From positions 1 through 19,591 of the forward strand of contig CAJVPP010001498.1 in NCBI GenBank assembly GCA_910592005.1: a stretch of 19,591 bases of DNA, in the 5' to 3' direction. Source of the DNA: Funneliformis mosseae. Lineage: Eukaryota > Glomeromycota > Glomeromycetes > Glomerales > Glomeraceae. The first letter of the stretch is position 1; each line of letters opens with the position of its first letter. Below the pieces are notes generated by a model, which made no database searches, had not been told where the DNA came from, and worked only from the letters and a program-made list of their open reading frames with translations. This document shows, one piece after another, positions 1 to 9,588 of the stretch. Position numbers and translations under genes: made by a program.

Positions 1-941
1 ATATGATCTACATAAAATTAAATCTAATGGCTTTGTAAATCATTTTTCTAGGGCAAATTTTCAACGCTGACAATATAAATATGTTTCTTAGGTATTGTTC
101 GCAATTTATCTATTTATGAATATTTAAAAAAACATATTTCTATCTGATATATCTAATTCTTTTAGTAATATTTCTAATCACAAAGCATAACTATATATTT
201 TATTTTTTACCAAGATATAGAATTTATTTTAATATAATTATTATTGATTATAATAATATATAATTTTTATATCAGAATTTATCAAATTGATTTATCTGCT
301 AATCATATTAATAAAATTCCATTTATTTATCTAATAAAAATCAGCTGATTTATTTTTATATAATCTTTGAAATTTATTTTGTTAAAGTTATTTCTAGTAT
401 AAGCTGTGATCTAATGATAATATATATTTCAATACGTCTATTAAAACTGATATATCTGTATTTTTTAATTATAAACTTATCTTTTAATATTTCTTATATA
501 TGTCTTCTACCTATTGACAAGCTTTTTATTCTAAGATATATAAGTTGATTACAAAAATAAAGATAGTTATTTCACATTTAGTATTTTTTCCTATCAACAA
601 AATGAGACAAGTATCTTTTTTTATTATATATATAGTATTTTTTATTTTGAAATATATTAAATAGTTTTAAATCCTATTTTTTTACTCAGTTAAAATTTCA
701 TCATCCTTTTGTAATACAAACCAATATATTTAATATATTCTTCATAAGTACTATTAAAACTAGCAGAATGTTTGATTAATATAATAATATACTCAATTAT
801 AAGTAATTTAATGATTTTATTAGTTTATAGCAATTGTGTTAAATTTATTATAATAAAATATGAAATTCATTTTTATACAAATTTGTTTATTCTAAGCTAA
901 AATATATATGTTTAAATATGACTACTTATTTTCTTTTTGAT
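1..941. other. AT-rich gene-poor flank
   Basis: Almost entirely A/T with scattered TATA-like and short A/T runs. I find no reading frame with protein-like composition and no recognisable repeat, RNA gene or transposon end. The only open frames near its right edge are the end of the decayed minus-strand stretch that follows. Confidence 0.6.
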
Positions 942-1563
942 TTATTCTTTTTTTTTTTTTCCTTTACCTTTAGTATTCATTTTCAGGTAGATTACTTTTA
1001 TTGGTACTACCTCTTCTCTTTTTTTCTTATCTTCAAATTCAGATTTATCACAAATCATATAATTATAAAGTATATTATTAGAATAAAAGAAAAGGTTTTT
1101 GATATCACTTATTAAATCAGATCCATTTAATTCTATATAAATACACAACTATATTCATCTACTATAATACAAACAAAACTAAAATCATCTATAAGTACTG
1201 AATGAGGATTTGTAAACTTGAATCTTTCAGATAAGTATTTAATAAGTTCTAATTCTCATACATATATTAATGAATTTTCACTTGTAATTTTATGAATTTC
1301 ATGATGCTTAGTTCTCAATAAGTCAAGTAATTGATTTAGAATTTCTGGCAATTTTGACAAGGATCTATTACTGTCTTATATATAATGTGATTATGCAGAT
1401 TCTGATTGGGATCTTGGATTTCATTTTTGCTAGAAAGGATCAAATGTTTGTCTCAAAGCAATTTCTAAACATAAAATTTGTTGAACTTAGAAGTACTTTC
1501 GCTTTCTGATCCTGAGGCAAAAGGTGATGATCTATCTCCTGCTAATATATGACTATCTGCTTT
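942..1563 (-). pseudogene. Decayed protein-coding stretch, family unknown
   Basis: Read on the minus strand, this segment gives protein-like sequence broken by stops and frame changes. Near 1563-1470 a Ser/Asp-rich piece contains SHILAGDRSSPFASGSESES and follows a possible splice acceptor (gagcag). Near 1363-1150 another frame gives LPEILNQLLDLLRTKHHEIH, then after one stop ELELIKYLSERFKFTNPHS. After a further frame change, 1148-942 reads CIYIELNGSDLISDIKN and ends in a Lys/Glu-rich segment. Ordinary residue composition across more than 150 codons in AT-rich DNA argues for a former gene. Stops and frameshifts argue that it is dead. I do not recognise the family. It could also be several unrelated fragments. 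Confidence 0.4.
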
Positions 1564-1723
1564 CTTCTGCTCAATTTAAAAATGTAATCAAAACTCTGAA
1601 AAATACCTTTAATTTAATAAAAAATATAAATTATAGGAATAATTAAAAAATATAACTATATTTGAAATAAAACAGATTTTTAAAAGGAATTCAAATGAAT
1701 ATAAAAAAACATTTAAATTTTAC

Positions 1724-2133
1724 CTTGATTTTTTTCTGATAAATTATTAATTTTTATAATATGTTTAATTTGATAATATCATAATTCGTTTAGATTCTAA
1801 GATCAATATCCACTAAGCAATCTGTTTTAGATGTTTAATTAGAAATTTCTCATAATTAAATGATTTTTTAGAATCATTTTTTTCAATTTTAATTTCTCTA
1901 GGTTTATTGTATATATTTACACATAGAGTATCTCATACATTTGTAATTATATAATATACTCTATTCATTTCTATTATAATCAGTGCTAGTTGGCCATTGA
2001 TTTTGTGAATTAGCATATTTTTAGTTCTAATATAAAATATTAAAAGATAATATTTAAGATGTCTATAATCTATATAAATAAATAAAATTCTGACACATAC
2101 TTGTATAATAAAATAATAGAATAAATTTATCAT
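1724..2133 (-). pseudogene. Decayed exon, possibly related to the 942-1563 remnant
   Basis: One minus-strand frame runs from 2133 to about 1790 with only two stops. It includes IRTKNMLIHKINGQLAL, then after the first stop NIYNKPREIKIEKNDSKKSF and YEKFLIKHLKQIA. A frame change then gives IKHIINNL-like sequence ending at a good donor (CAAG/GTAAAATT at 1724/1723). The piece RTKNMLIHKIN resembles RTKHHEIHKIT of the 942-1563 remnant, so the two may be diverged copies of one family. That similarity is short and seen by eye only. No function is assigned. Confidence 0.35.
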
Positions 2134-2714
2134 AAATTTTCTGAGTTTTCTTGTTTACCTTCACCATTATTTCGATATGCTTCTAAATCTAAGATAAAGA
2201 ATAAATATATTTAAAAAATTTTTATATAAAACAGAAAAAAAAACTAAAATTTACCTTTTTTTACATTCATAAATTACTTAAATAGGAAAGATGCATTAGG
2301 ATTACTAAAGATAAAGCTTTCACTTTGCTTTAAAGAAGATTGATGATTTTAGGATATTGAATATAATGATATAATATCATTATAAGATTTCAAATATAAT
2401 TTGATCATTTTTTTTAATTTGTAATGATATAATGATTAATAGGTGTAATAGATATTAATATGCTAACGATTATTTAAGAAGAAAAAAAGGGATCACGATT
2501 ATATAAAAAAGAAAATTTTTTACATGACTTCACAAAAAAATCTTTTGATAATAGATACAACACATACACACTAGCTAAAGGATTATGTCATATTATAATC
2601 ATTTAAAAGAGAAAAATAAATTGCAATTTTACAAAAAAAAACTTTTAAAAAAGTTTAAAAAAAAAAATCATATGGATAAGCAATTTTATTATATATTAAA
2701 AAAACTAAACGTAC
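2134..2714. other. AT-rich spacer with hairpin palindrome
   Basis: No supported gene. The stretch is A/T-rich with poly-A runs and holds a perfect 9-bp-arm inverted repeat at 2363-2383. A possible TATA-rich region lies near 2680-2710. Confidence 0.5.
2363..2383. repeat. Inverted repeat, 9-bp arms, 3-nt loop
   Basis: Arms ATAATGATA (2363-2371) and TATCATTAT (2375-2383) are exact reverse complements around TAA. Because the DNA is so AT-rich this may be chance. It is not a transcription terminator in any obvious gene context. Confidence 0.55.
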
Positions 2715-2862
2715 CTGTATAGTAGTTGAAGAAGAGGATATAGAAGGTAAAGATGTAAAAGTGAGACTGAAAAAGATGAGAACATAGTAGACAAGAAAGT
2801 AATAGATAAGGACGTTGCTATTGTGTTTTTCTTTTTGTCATTATCTTCTTTGCTATTTTTCT
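2715..2862 (-). pseudogene. Possible decayed exon with splice donor
   Basis: The minus strand reads KNSKEDNDKKKNTIATSLSI followed by a hydrophobic Ser/Phe-rich run. After one frame change it gives TSLPSISSSSTTIQ directly before a strong donor (CAG/GTACGTT, exon end at 2715). The mix of a charged Lys/Asp segment and a Ser/Thr segment is protein-like, but no start or partner exon is evident. It may belong with the other minus-strand remnants between 942 and 4724. Family unknown. Confidence 0.25.
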
Positions 2863-3083
2863 AATGTATTTTTAGATCTAAGGTGAAGAATATTAATAAT
2901 AATAAGCTTTATTTATTTTCGCAGTAAATAGCTAAAAAAAAATACTATGTCTAGTATCTATATTAGTCTTAAATAAAGGTATAATATTAAAAATATTAAG
3001 TTTTTCAAAAGTAGATTTACTCATTGTGAAAAAAAAATTCAAAACTTTATTAATCACAGCAATTTATAATTTTATTGATATCC

Positions 3084-3103
3084 ATGTTAACATATGTTAA
3101 CAT
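3084..3103. repeat. Tandem 10-bp palindrome (ATGTTAACAT x2)
   Basis: ATGTTAACAT, itself a perfect palindrome, occurs twice head to tail with no gap, so the whole 20 bp is also a perfect palindrome. It lies in gene-free DNA; no role can be assigned. Confidence 0.8.
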
Positions 3104-3408
3104 AATGTTTAAAGCTAAGAAAAATTCATATGACTGAAATATAATAACAATAGAAACGAGAGGTAGGAAAAAATATAAGTTTTTTGAGTCAATCTTATCA
3201 AAATTGATATAATTAGAGGGTATATACTTATATGGTCAAATTGAATTTTTTAAATTAGGAACATACACTGTAAAAGCCTTATTAGTAAAAATATAAAATA
3301 GCTACACACATTTATCTTAACTTCATACTCTTATACGTGTAAATAAATGCACTCTATGACCCTTTGAATGAAATTTGTAAAGCTAAAAATTAATGAAGTC
3401 AAATATAG

Positions 3409-3474
3409 ATTTGCATAGTAGAAGTAATTTTCAAAAAAGTTATATATATTACCTTTGCAATTTGCATGGTAGAA
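3409..3474 (+). repeat. Direct repeat ATTTGCATRGTAGAA, two copies
   Basis: Copies at 3409-3423 and 3460-3474 differ at one base (A or G at position 9) and start 51 bp apart. The sequence between is A/T-rich. They may be footprints of a small duplication. Confidence 0.6.
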
Positions 3475-3767
3475 TATAAAAGCAAATGTAATAATTTTAT
3501 GAATAAATAATGCATATATATTTAAAAATTTTAAAGTAAAATCTTTATTATATTTTTGTAAAGTATTATATAAAAAAGGGTCGACTAGCTAAGTAAAAAT
3601 AAAAGTAAATAAGACAGTAGCAGGATGTTTTAAGAGATGAAAGATATAAAAGAACATGTCTGCTTATTAAATCTACTGAGCCCTAACCTATATAATGGTA
3701 ATTCCTTTTCTACTACTTCACATTATTATTTAAACTATTGATTACTACTCATCTAATAATTAACATT

Positions 3768-4724
3768 ACTGCGTTAAATTTTGAATTCTCTTTATCATAA
3801 TAAAAGTTTTCTACAGTATTCTTCTCAATCTTTTCCCAGTAAGTTGAAAAATTTCATGTTTTACAATTTTAAATGCATAATCTATAATTTCCCTCTTTTT
3901 TTTTAAGTCAAAAACTTGCTTATAATGGTTTTTATTTTCTTCAAGAGATGGATTGAATGAACCAGATAATGTACTCATCTGATCAAATTTGACCTGAAGT
4001 TTTAAATACCTGCTTGTTTACTAATGATTCAACTTTTGCTTTGATACAATTTTAGCATAAAAAGAAAATGATAACTTAGAATAAATTATCGTATATGCTA
4101 ATAGAATACTTAATTCATAATATTGGATTATTTCATTTTGGAGAGCTTTTATAGATTGATTTCAAATGAAATTCTGCAAAATTCATTATAGCAGGTTTCT
4201 TTGAAACTATTAATTCCTGTTGTCACATTATTACCATTGAAAAAATTTTCTGCACTTTAGAAGCATAATCAGCATCACATAAATTAATTTTTTTTGATTT
4301 CTGTAGTAAATTTACTATTAAGTTCATTAAATATATTATTAAATTCATTATTGATTGCTAAGCTTTACAGTAAAAGTAAAATTATATTCAGAAAGTTTAT
4401 TAGTAATTTAAGTATTAATTTCTAAGGTAAGATTTCTGAAGGTATTTTAATTTCTGATGTATTATTTTGATCATTGACAATTTTGGTAACATGTATAGAG
4501 AGTTTATCAGAAATTTTCTGTTTAAGATTTAACTATATAGTAATGATTCCTACAAATATCGTTAAACTAACAAACAAAAATATAGCAGTTAAGGACAAAA
4601 AAGATATATTATCTGAAAAGTTAAATAATGTCAAACTGGATATTATTAAATAAGATAATGAATAATAAATTTTATTAAGAAATGTGTTTATTAATAAAGT
4701 CATTCTCAAAAAAAAAATAGCCAT
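3768..4724 (-). pseudogene. Decayed membrane-protein gene, family unknown
   Basis: The minus strand starts with ATG at 4724 and gives a hydrophobic region ending in a membrane-like segment (LTAIFLFVSLTIFVGIITI). After one TAG the same frame continues as LNLKQKISDKLSIHV and VNDQNNTSEIKIPSEILP. With several frame changes the protein-like text continues: FNNIFNELNSKFTTEIKKN, DADYASKVQKIF, KPAIMNFAEFHLKSIYKSS, then MSTLSGSFNPSLEENKNHY, REIIDYAFKIVKHEIFQLT and VENFYYDKENSKFNAV near 3770. The layout suggests an N-terminal membrane segment followed by a soluble Lys/Asn/Glu-rich domain of roughly 250-300 residues. At least five stops or frameshifts make it a pseudogene. I do not recognise the family. 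Confidence 0.5.
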
Positions 4725-5086
4725 TTTTTTTCAGCAGGCAAAGTCAACGTATGTGTATAAAATAAATTTTTTTTTGGTTTTTTTTATTATTATTGTATGA
4801 CGCATTAATTCAAAGAATGTTATTTATATTTTGTGCTAAAATGAAAAAAAATTCCAAACTTATTCATAAATTAATTTGTATGATATAATTCTAAAAAAAA
4901 AAAAATTTCCAAGTATGATATAATGAATATTTTAAAAATACAATGATTAAAGAATCCTGTGTAATCATTCAAGAAGGATGAAATTATTTTATGGTCAAAG
5001 AAGAAAGCTAAACATTAATTAAATTTATCAAAATTATATTGATATGATCGAGAAAAAAATTATCAAATGGTGGAAAGGGTCACTCT
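4725..5086. other. Spacer downstream of the small secreted gene
   Basis: No gene seen. It holds A-runs and two copies of GTATGATATAAT (near 4878 and 4914). Its right end is the 3' flank of the minus-strand secreted-protein gene. Confidence 0.5.
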
Positions 5087-5432
5087 CTAGAGAGGAGAAC
5101 ATCTTGCCATACAAATACTTTTGGCAATCATACAACCGAAAGTAAAGGGGTCTTCAGCGGTTTCTAAAGAAGTAAACCGATTTTAACTTAATGAACGTTC
5201 GATAAAAGTATTCAAGTTAAGATTACTTACCAGTAATCATTAAAGCGGAGGCGAGACAAGAAAACCAAGTGAAATTACATGTGACTTGACAGGGTGTGGG
5301 ACGGAGACGAATCATTTGAATAATGGGACCAACATGTCTTGGTTGAGGCATATGACCAGCGTCAACAATTGTTGGTTGTAAGACGAAAATCATCATAGAA
5401 ATTAAGATGAAGGTGTAAGACAATTTTGCCAT
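5087..5432 (-). CDS. Small secreted six-cysteine protein
   Basis: Two exons, 5231-5432 and 5087-5163, joined across a 67-bp intron (GTAAGT...TTCTTTAG), give a 92-residue protein. The ATG at 5432 opens a clear signal peptide: MAKLSYTFILISMMIFVLQ, with likely cleavage after VDA near residue 25. The mature part has a Pro/Arg-rich stretch (about 27-46), then six cysteines in a mirror-symmetric pattern: C-x3-C-x6-C, a loop of about 20 residues, then C-x6-C-x3-C. A Trp and an FG pair lie inside this core. The pattern suggests two short helices tied by disulfides. The spacing and the C-terminal CMxxC recall small fungal cysteine proteins annotated as zygote-specific/ZYS3-like, but that is inferred from memory of the pattern. 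It is likely secreted; an effector or surface role is possible but unproven. Confidence 0.82.
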
Positions 5433-5605
5433 GATTTGCTTTTTGATTATGATTATGATTTGGATTTATTAAATTGAATTGTTTGGTAACGTATTTGTTG
5501 CGTTTATTCCTTTTTTTTTTTTTTTTTTTTTTAATGATATGTAGTAGTAAAAGGCTTAATTTTATTTTTTTTAAAAAAAAAAAAGAAAACAACTTACTTA
5601 AATAA

Positions 5606-5743
5606 CCGTTTGTGGTTTTGTTCTCTGATAAGGAAATTCAATTGATATTCGAAATTGTTATTATGAACAAATTGAGCATTCATTCACGTAATGATTGGTT
5701 ATTATTTGAAAAAAAAGGAAATCACAAATTCGTTTCGGAGTAG
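5606..5743 (+). other. Short open frame with protein-like composition
   Basis: Forty-five codons are open between stops. They include DKEIQLIFEIVIMNKLSIHS followed by NDWLLFEKKGNHKFVSE, with an internal ATG at 5663 that would give a 26-residue peptide. Codon composition looks more coding-like than its surroundings. There is no clear splice site or homologue, and it overlaps the upstream region of the secreted-protein gene. It may be a remnant exon or chance. Confidence 0.15.
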
Positions 5744-6131
5744 AAAGAAAATATCGATCTTCAATTCATTAATATTCATGCCTCAATAAAATAAAAATTT
5801 CAATATAATTGTCTAATTGATTACGGTTGAAGGTTCATTAACACAAAGAAAAATGTTATGTTATTGTCAATAAAGATATAAATATATCAAAAGTCATTGA
5901 TAACGAATAAGGAAATAATGTCAAAATTGACGAATTTCAAAGCAGGATTTTAATCAAAGATTTTTATTTTCACGTTTTTTTCGTAAGTCGGTTTTTGCTG
6001 ATTGGTTTTTTTATCGGCCGATGTTTCTTTACAAGGTAACAATTAAAAAAAGGGAAATTTGGTGCATTGATCAATTGTTTCAAATGCATACATAATATAT
6101 TTGGAAATTGGATCATCAGGATTAACTAGCA

Positions 6132-6155
6132 TTAAAACAGTGTTTAAAACAGTGT
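6132..6155 (+). repeat. Perfect 12-bp tandem duplication
   Basis: TTAAAACAGTGT is repeated twice without a gap, followed by a CAG. The unit is more complex than the usual A/T microsatellite here. It could be a slippage or repair scar. Confidence 0.75.
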
Positions 6156-6320
6156 ATGCAGGACTTTGGATAATGTTGAAGATAACAATAGTTCATTCAT
6201 TCTCCTTACTATAGCTATCAAAAAGCAATCTTTATATAGTCAATAATTATATATGTATTCTCGAGCAAAGATCTTGAGCAACCGATTATAATAACAGAAA
6301 GAATTGTTGTTAATGGATAG

Positions 6321-6500
6321 ATATTTCGTCGAATCCGGGATGTAGATGTAGAGGAACTCTTCCACCATAATTTAAACAAACAAACACTGGCATTAATTTC
6401 TATTAATACAAGGGTGTATGAACACGATATGAAATATAAGGAAGTTAATGTATTTTCCCCGTGTAAAGTTGAAATTTTCTTTGTTTTAATATACAATTAG
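6321..6500 (+). other. Possible remnant exon (open, no start)
   Basis: The frame is open for 59 codons right after a TAG that could serve as a splice acceptor. It gives RIRDVDVEELFHHNLNKQTL and then ISINTRVYEHDMKYKEVNVF before a TAG at 6498-6500. The residue mix is protein-like and includes rarer residues such as Asp, Val, Glu and His. No upstream exon or start was found. It may be the last exon of an unrecognised gene or decayed coding DNA. Confidence 0.2.
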
Positions 6501-7357
6501 TAATACTAAAATTCTAAATTATAGAACAATGTCGGCCTTTTAGTATTTCCTACTTCACTATAACGTTGAATAAACTAAGATGCTTGTATTATAAAACAAT
6601 CAAGATAAATTTTCATATTTTCAAAACAAAAAAGTCAATCCAATCGATGATAAATATGTATCGCAAATTTAATATTGTAAACAGCCTATGGTACTTGTCT
6701 GGAAAGAAGAAATTGTTATACTGTACCATCGCGTCATTAATGATTTAAAATGATTTATGAAATTGATGTGTCACATATACGGGATGATTATCCATGCTTA
6801 CATGATTTAATGACCGATTTTAAACGTTAACCGATTTTGGTAAAAAAAACATCTCGAAAATGCAATTAATTCATAAGAAACCTTATTTTACATTTGTGAG
6901 ATGAAAAATCGACGGGAATTATACATTCATGCCCCAATATAGTATTTAACTATTATTCCATACGTTAAAGTATTAAGTTTTAGATGTAAGAATTACATTT
7001 ATTTTATTAGTAACACAAGCACCGTGAAAATTTATTCAAAAAAAAAAATATATAATTTTATTACGCGCAATATTTTTTTTTAAATTATTATCTAATTTAA
7101 TTAAGTGTTGCCCCGTAATTATCAGATTTTACATTTACAGAATTTCCAGATTGTATGTAATAAAATTATGATTCATCAGTTTTGAATTACAATGATGAAT
7201 TTTGCTTTAACTTGTTCATGGAATATAAAAGACATCTTTGATTCAACCCTTTCTATATAGATGGATGGTAATTTTAAATAAAATTCAGAACAAAAAAAAA
7301 ATCAAATAAAAATTCTTCAAAGCATACAATTATAAGCATAATTTCCAAGATCTAAGG

Positions 7358-7582
7358 TTAGATGGTGCACAATTCCTCTGCATAATTTTGTATAAAAGCA
7401 ATGGCTGCTCCAAATACTCCAATAGAAACCAAAATATCAATATTTCCCTGTCGTTTGTCTTGAGCAAAAATTTCCTCCCGAAGGAATCGGGTAAAAAAGT
7501 TTCCACTATTACTGCCTGAGCCTCCAGAGTACCCTCTACTTGAAGTACTGGCAAGAATCTGAGCAGATTGTGTTTTTGGCAT
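7358..7582 (-). CDS. tom6: TOM6-like small tail-anchored mitochondrial outer-membrane protein
   Basis: A single-exon 74-residue protein starts at the ATG at 7582. The N-terminal half is a flexible Ser/Gly-rich segment (about residues 10-27). It is followed by a charged amphipathic part, FFTRFLREEIFAQDKRQGN, then one membrane segment, ILVSIGVFGAAIAFIQNYA, and a very short acidic tail. This layout matches fungal Tom6, a small subunit that stabilises the Tom40 pore. The VFGAAIAF core of the membrane helix in particular recalls filamentous-fungal Tom6, from memory only. Tom6 is usually about 60 residues, so the Ser/Gly stretch would be extra. Another small single-pass membrane protein is possible. 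It is transcribed divergently from SEC61 alpha. Confidence 0.6.
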   Translation of the reverse strand: MPKTQSAQILASTSSRGYSGGSGSNSGNFFTRFLREEIFAQDKRQGNIDILVSIGVFGAAIAFIQNYAEELCTI

Positions 7583-7892
7583 CTTGGAAAAGTGTCTTTT
7601 GCGTTTTCGTGAAAAAAAAAAAAAAAAAAATTGAAATCGGGTGGCTTATCTTAATTCTTGTGAACAAATCATCAATTGATGAGTATTATGTATTACATCA
7701 ATTTATAACTATTCTATATATAGGAAACATGCATAAACAAATCGTGGACAAGTTCGATTGGTCCTCAATTTAGATATTCTCATACATTTTCTTATAAATA
7801 TTAAGATTAAATCTTTTTTTCTAAAAAAAAAAGAAAAGAAAATATCAACGCAACCTTAATCCTCGGGCTTTTTTTTGGTTTAACTTTCTCCA
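7583..7892. promoter_or_regulatory. Shared divergent promoter of TOM6-like and SEC61 alpha
   Basis: Only 310 bp separate the two start codons, so regulatory sites for both genes must lie here or in adjacent introns and UTRs. It contains an inverted CCAAT box (ATTGG, 7757-7761), a T/A homopolymer just upstream of the TOM6-like start (about 7610-7630) and a pyrimidine-rich TTTAACTTTCTCC directly before the SEC61 ATG. No clear TATA box could be singled out in such AT-rich DNA. Confidence 0.6.
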
Positions 7893-9588
7893 ATGGGTTG
7901 TATGTATAGATTTCATGAGTTCGTTATTATTGTTATTTCGACTAGTAGTTAAATGAATACTCACAAAGGTACAACTTCTTTAAAATAGTCCGATTTTTAC
8001 ATCTCATCAGGCCATTCATGGCCATACTTCCGGAGGTCACAGCACCAGAACGAAAGGTATTGATAGTTGAAGCCATTCAATCAATTGGGTTGTAATTTAT
8101 TTGGAAAGGATTGAACTTTTAAGCGCGAAAAACGTTGACCACATTCATTATATTTATAGGTTCCCTTTCGTCACAAAATATTATGGACAGGTGTCACACT
8201 TATCATCTTTTTAGTGTGTTCGCAAATTCCACTTTATGGTATAATGTCCTCTGATTCCTCAGATCCTTTGTACTGGCTGCGTGTAATTCTCGCATCAAAC
8301 AGAGGTACATTGATGGAACTCGGTATTACTCCCATTGTAACTTCGGGCATGATCATGCAACTTTTGGCCGGGGCTAACCTCATTGAGGTTGACTTTACTT
8401 TGAAAGAAGATAGAGCATTATTCAGTGGTGCTCAAAAACTTTTTGCCATGGTCTTCGCCTTTGGTCAGGCCACAGTGTCCGTAATGACAGGGTTGTACGG
8501 TAATCCCTCCGAAATTGGAGCCGGTGTTTGCTTATTGCTTATTATCCAACTTGTCGTTGCTGGTCTTATCTCTATGCTTTTGGATGAACTTTTGCAAAAG
8601 GGATATGGTCTTGGTTCTGGCATTTCACTTTTTATCGCTACAAATATTTGTGAATCCATCGTTTGGAAAGCTTTCAGTCCTACAACTGTTAATACTGGTC
8701 GTGGTCCTGAATTCGAAGGTGCAATCATTGCATTGTTCCATTTACTCTTTACCCGTAACGATAAAACACGTGCTTTGAAAGAGGCATTTTATCGAACAAA
8801 TTTACCAAATGTCATGAATTTATTGGCTACCGTGGTTGTTTTCGCCATTGTGATTTATCTTCAAGGTTTCCGTGTTGAACTTCCTGTCAAATCAAGTCGT
8901 TACCGTGGTCAATTTGGAACTTATCCAATTAAACTCTTTTACACTTCAAATATGCCTATCATGCTTCAATCCGCTCTCACCTCCAACGTCTTCCTTATCT
9001 CTCAAATGTTATATAATCGATTCCCGGATAATTTACTTGTCAGATTCCTCGGTGTTTGGACTCCTCATGAAGGTTCAAATCAAAATTACGCGTCCGGAGG
9101 TCTCGCGTACTTTATGTCACCACCACATAGTATCACGGATGCTCTTTTAGATCCTATTCACACATCGTTATATATTTTATTCATGTTAACCGCATGTGCT
9201 CTCTTCTCAAAGACTTGGATCGAAGTTTCAGGATCTTCACCACGTGATGTTGCAAAACAACTTAAAGATCAGAATATGGTTATGGCCGGACATCGTGAAG
9301 CGTCAATGTACAAAGAATTGAAACGAGTTATTCCTACAGCCGCAGCTTTTGGTGGTGCTTGTATTGGTGCTTTGTCTGTTCTTGCTGATTTGCTTGGTAA
9401 ATATTATGTACACGGTTTTTTTTTTTTTTTTTTGTGTAAAAAAAAGTAATAATAAAATTTTTTCATTTAAAGGTGCGCTTGGATCCGGTACTGGTATACT
9501 GTTAGCCGTCACTATTATATACTCCTATTTTGAAATGTTCGTTAAAGAACAGGCAGCTGAAGGTGGTCTTGATGCATTATTGTTTTGA
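7893..9588 (+). CDS. sec61: Protein transport protein Sec61 subunit alpha
   Basis: Four exons (7893-7899, 7989-8056, 8160-9396, 9473-9588) give a 475-residue protein, the usual length for Sec61 alpha. It forms the ER protein-conducting channel with Sec61 beta and gamma, taking nascent chains from ribosomes or the Sec62/63 complex. The N-terminus reads [19 protein letters not shown], a hallmark of the family. It is followed by TM1, [20 protein letters not shown], the plug region ([17 protein letters not shown]), the cytosolic loop after [14 protein letters not shown] (ribosome contact loop 6), the loop 8 region with [13 protein letters not shown], and the C-terminal [18 protein letters not shown]. 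Introns are 89, 103 and 76 bp. The first exon is only 7 nt (ATGGGTT, then GTATGT); it was chosen because it restores the conserved N-terminus in frame. Intron 3 contains an 18-T run. I see no break or missing segment. Confidence 0.97.

Larger units (their letters stand above)
2863..3767. other. AT-rich spacer with short repeats
   Basis: No supported gene. It contains a tandem pair of 10-bp palindromes at 3084-3103 and a near-perfect 15-bp direct repeat at 3409-3423 and 3460-3474. The rest is low-complexity A/T sequence. Confidence 0.5.
5433..7357. other. Long intergenic region: promoter plus possible gene debris
   Basis: The left end is the promoter and leader of the secreted-protein gene. 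It has repeated AATCAT units just upstream of the start, a long T run (about 5510-5532) and an inverted CCAAT box near 5695. Beyond it are two short open plus-strand stretches (5606-5743 and 6321-6500), a 12-bp tandem repeat at 6132-6155, the palindrome ATCGGCCGAT at 6013-6022, and two ACCGATTTT motifs starting at 6813 and 6830. The right end is the 3' flank of the TOM6-like gene. No intact gene is supported. Confidence 0.45.

Noticed and set aside
918..1115. Plus-strand Phe-rich open frame
   Set aside because: Translation of T-rich DNA, antisense to the protein-like remnant.
942..1148. Intact small gene on the minus strand
   Set aside because: It starts at a TTG and continues, by frame change, a longer broken protein-like stretch, so it is better seen as a pseudogene part.
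1..5086. Mitochondrial origin because of very high AT content
   Set aside because: No mitochondrial genes, and the adjoining sequence is continuous with nuclear, intron-bearing genes.
6218..6496. 92-codon minus-strand open frame
   Set aside because: The opposite strand reads as more protein-like over the same bases, and this frame has no recognisable feature beyond chance hydrophobic pieces.
9399..9449. Sec61 C-terminus reading through as a Phe run
   Set aside because: This is intron 3 (GTAAAT...AAAG) read as coding. Splicing restores the conserved [11 protein letters not shown] ending.
8465..9512. Several open frames overlapping SEC61 alpha in other frames
   Set aside because: Shadows of the long conserved coding exon.
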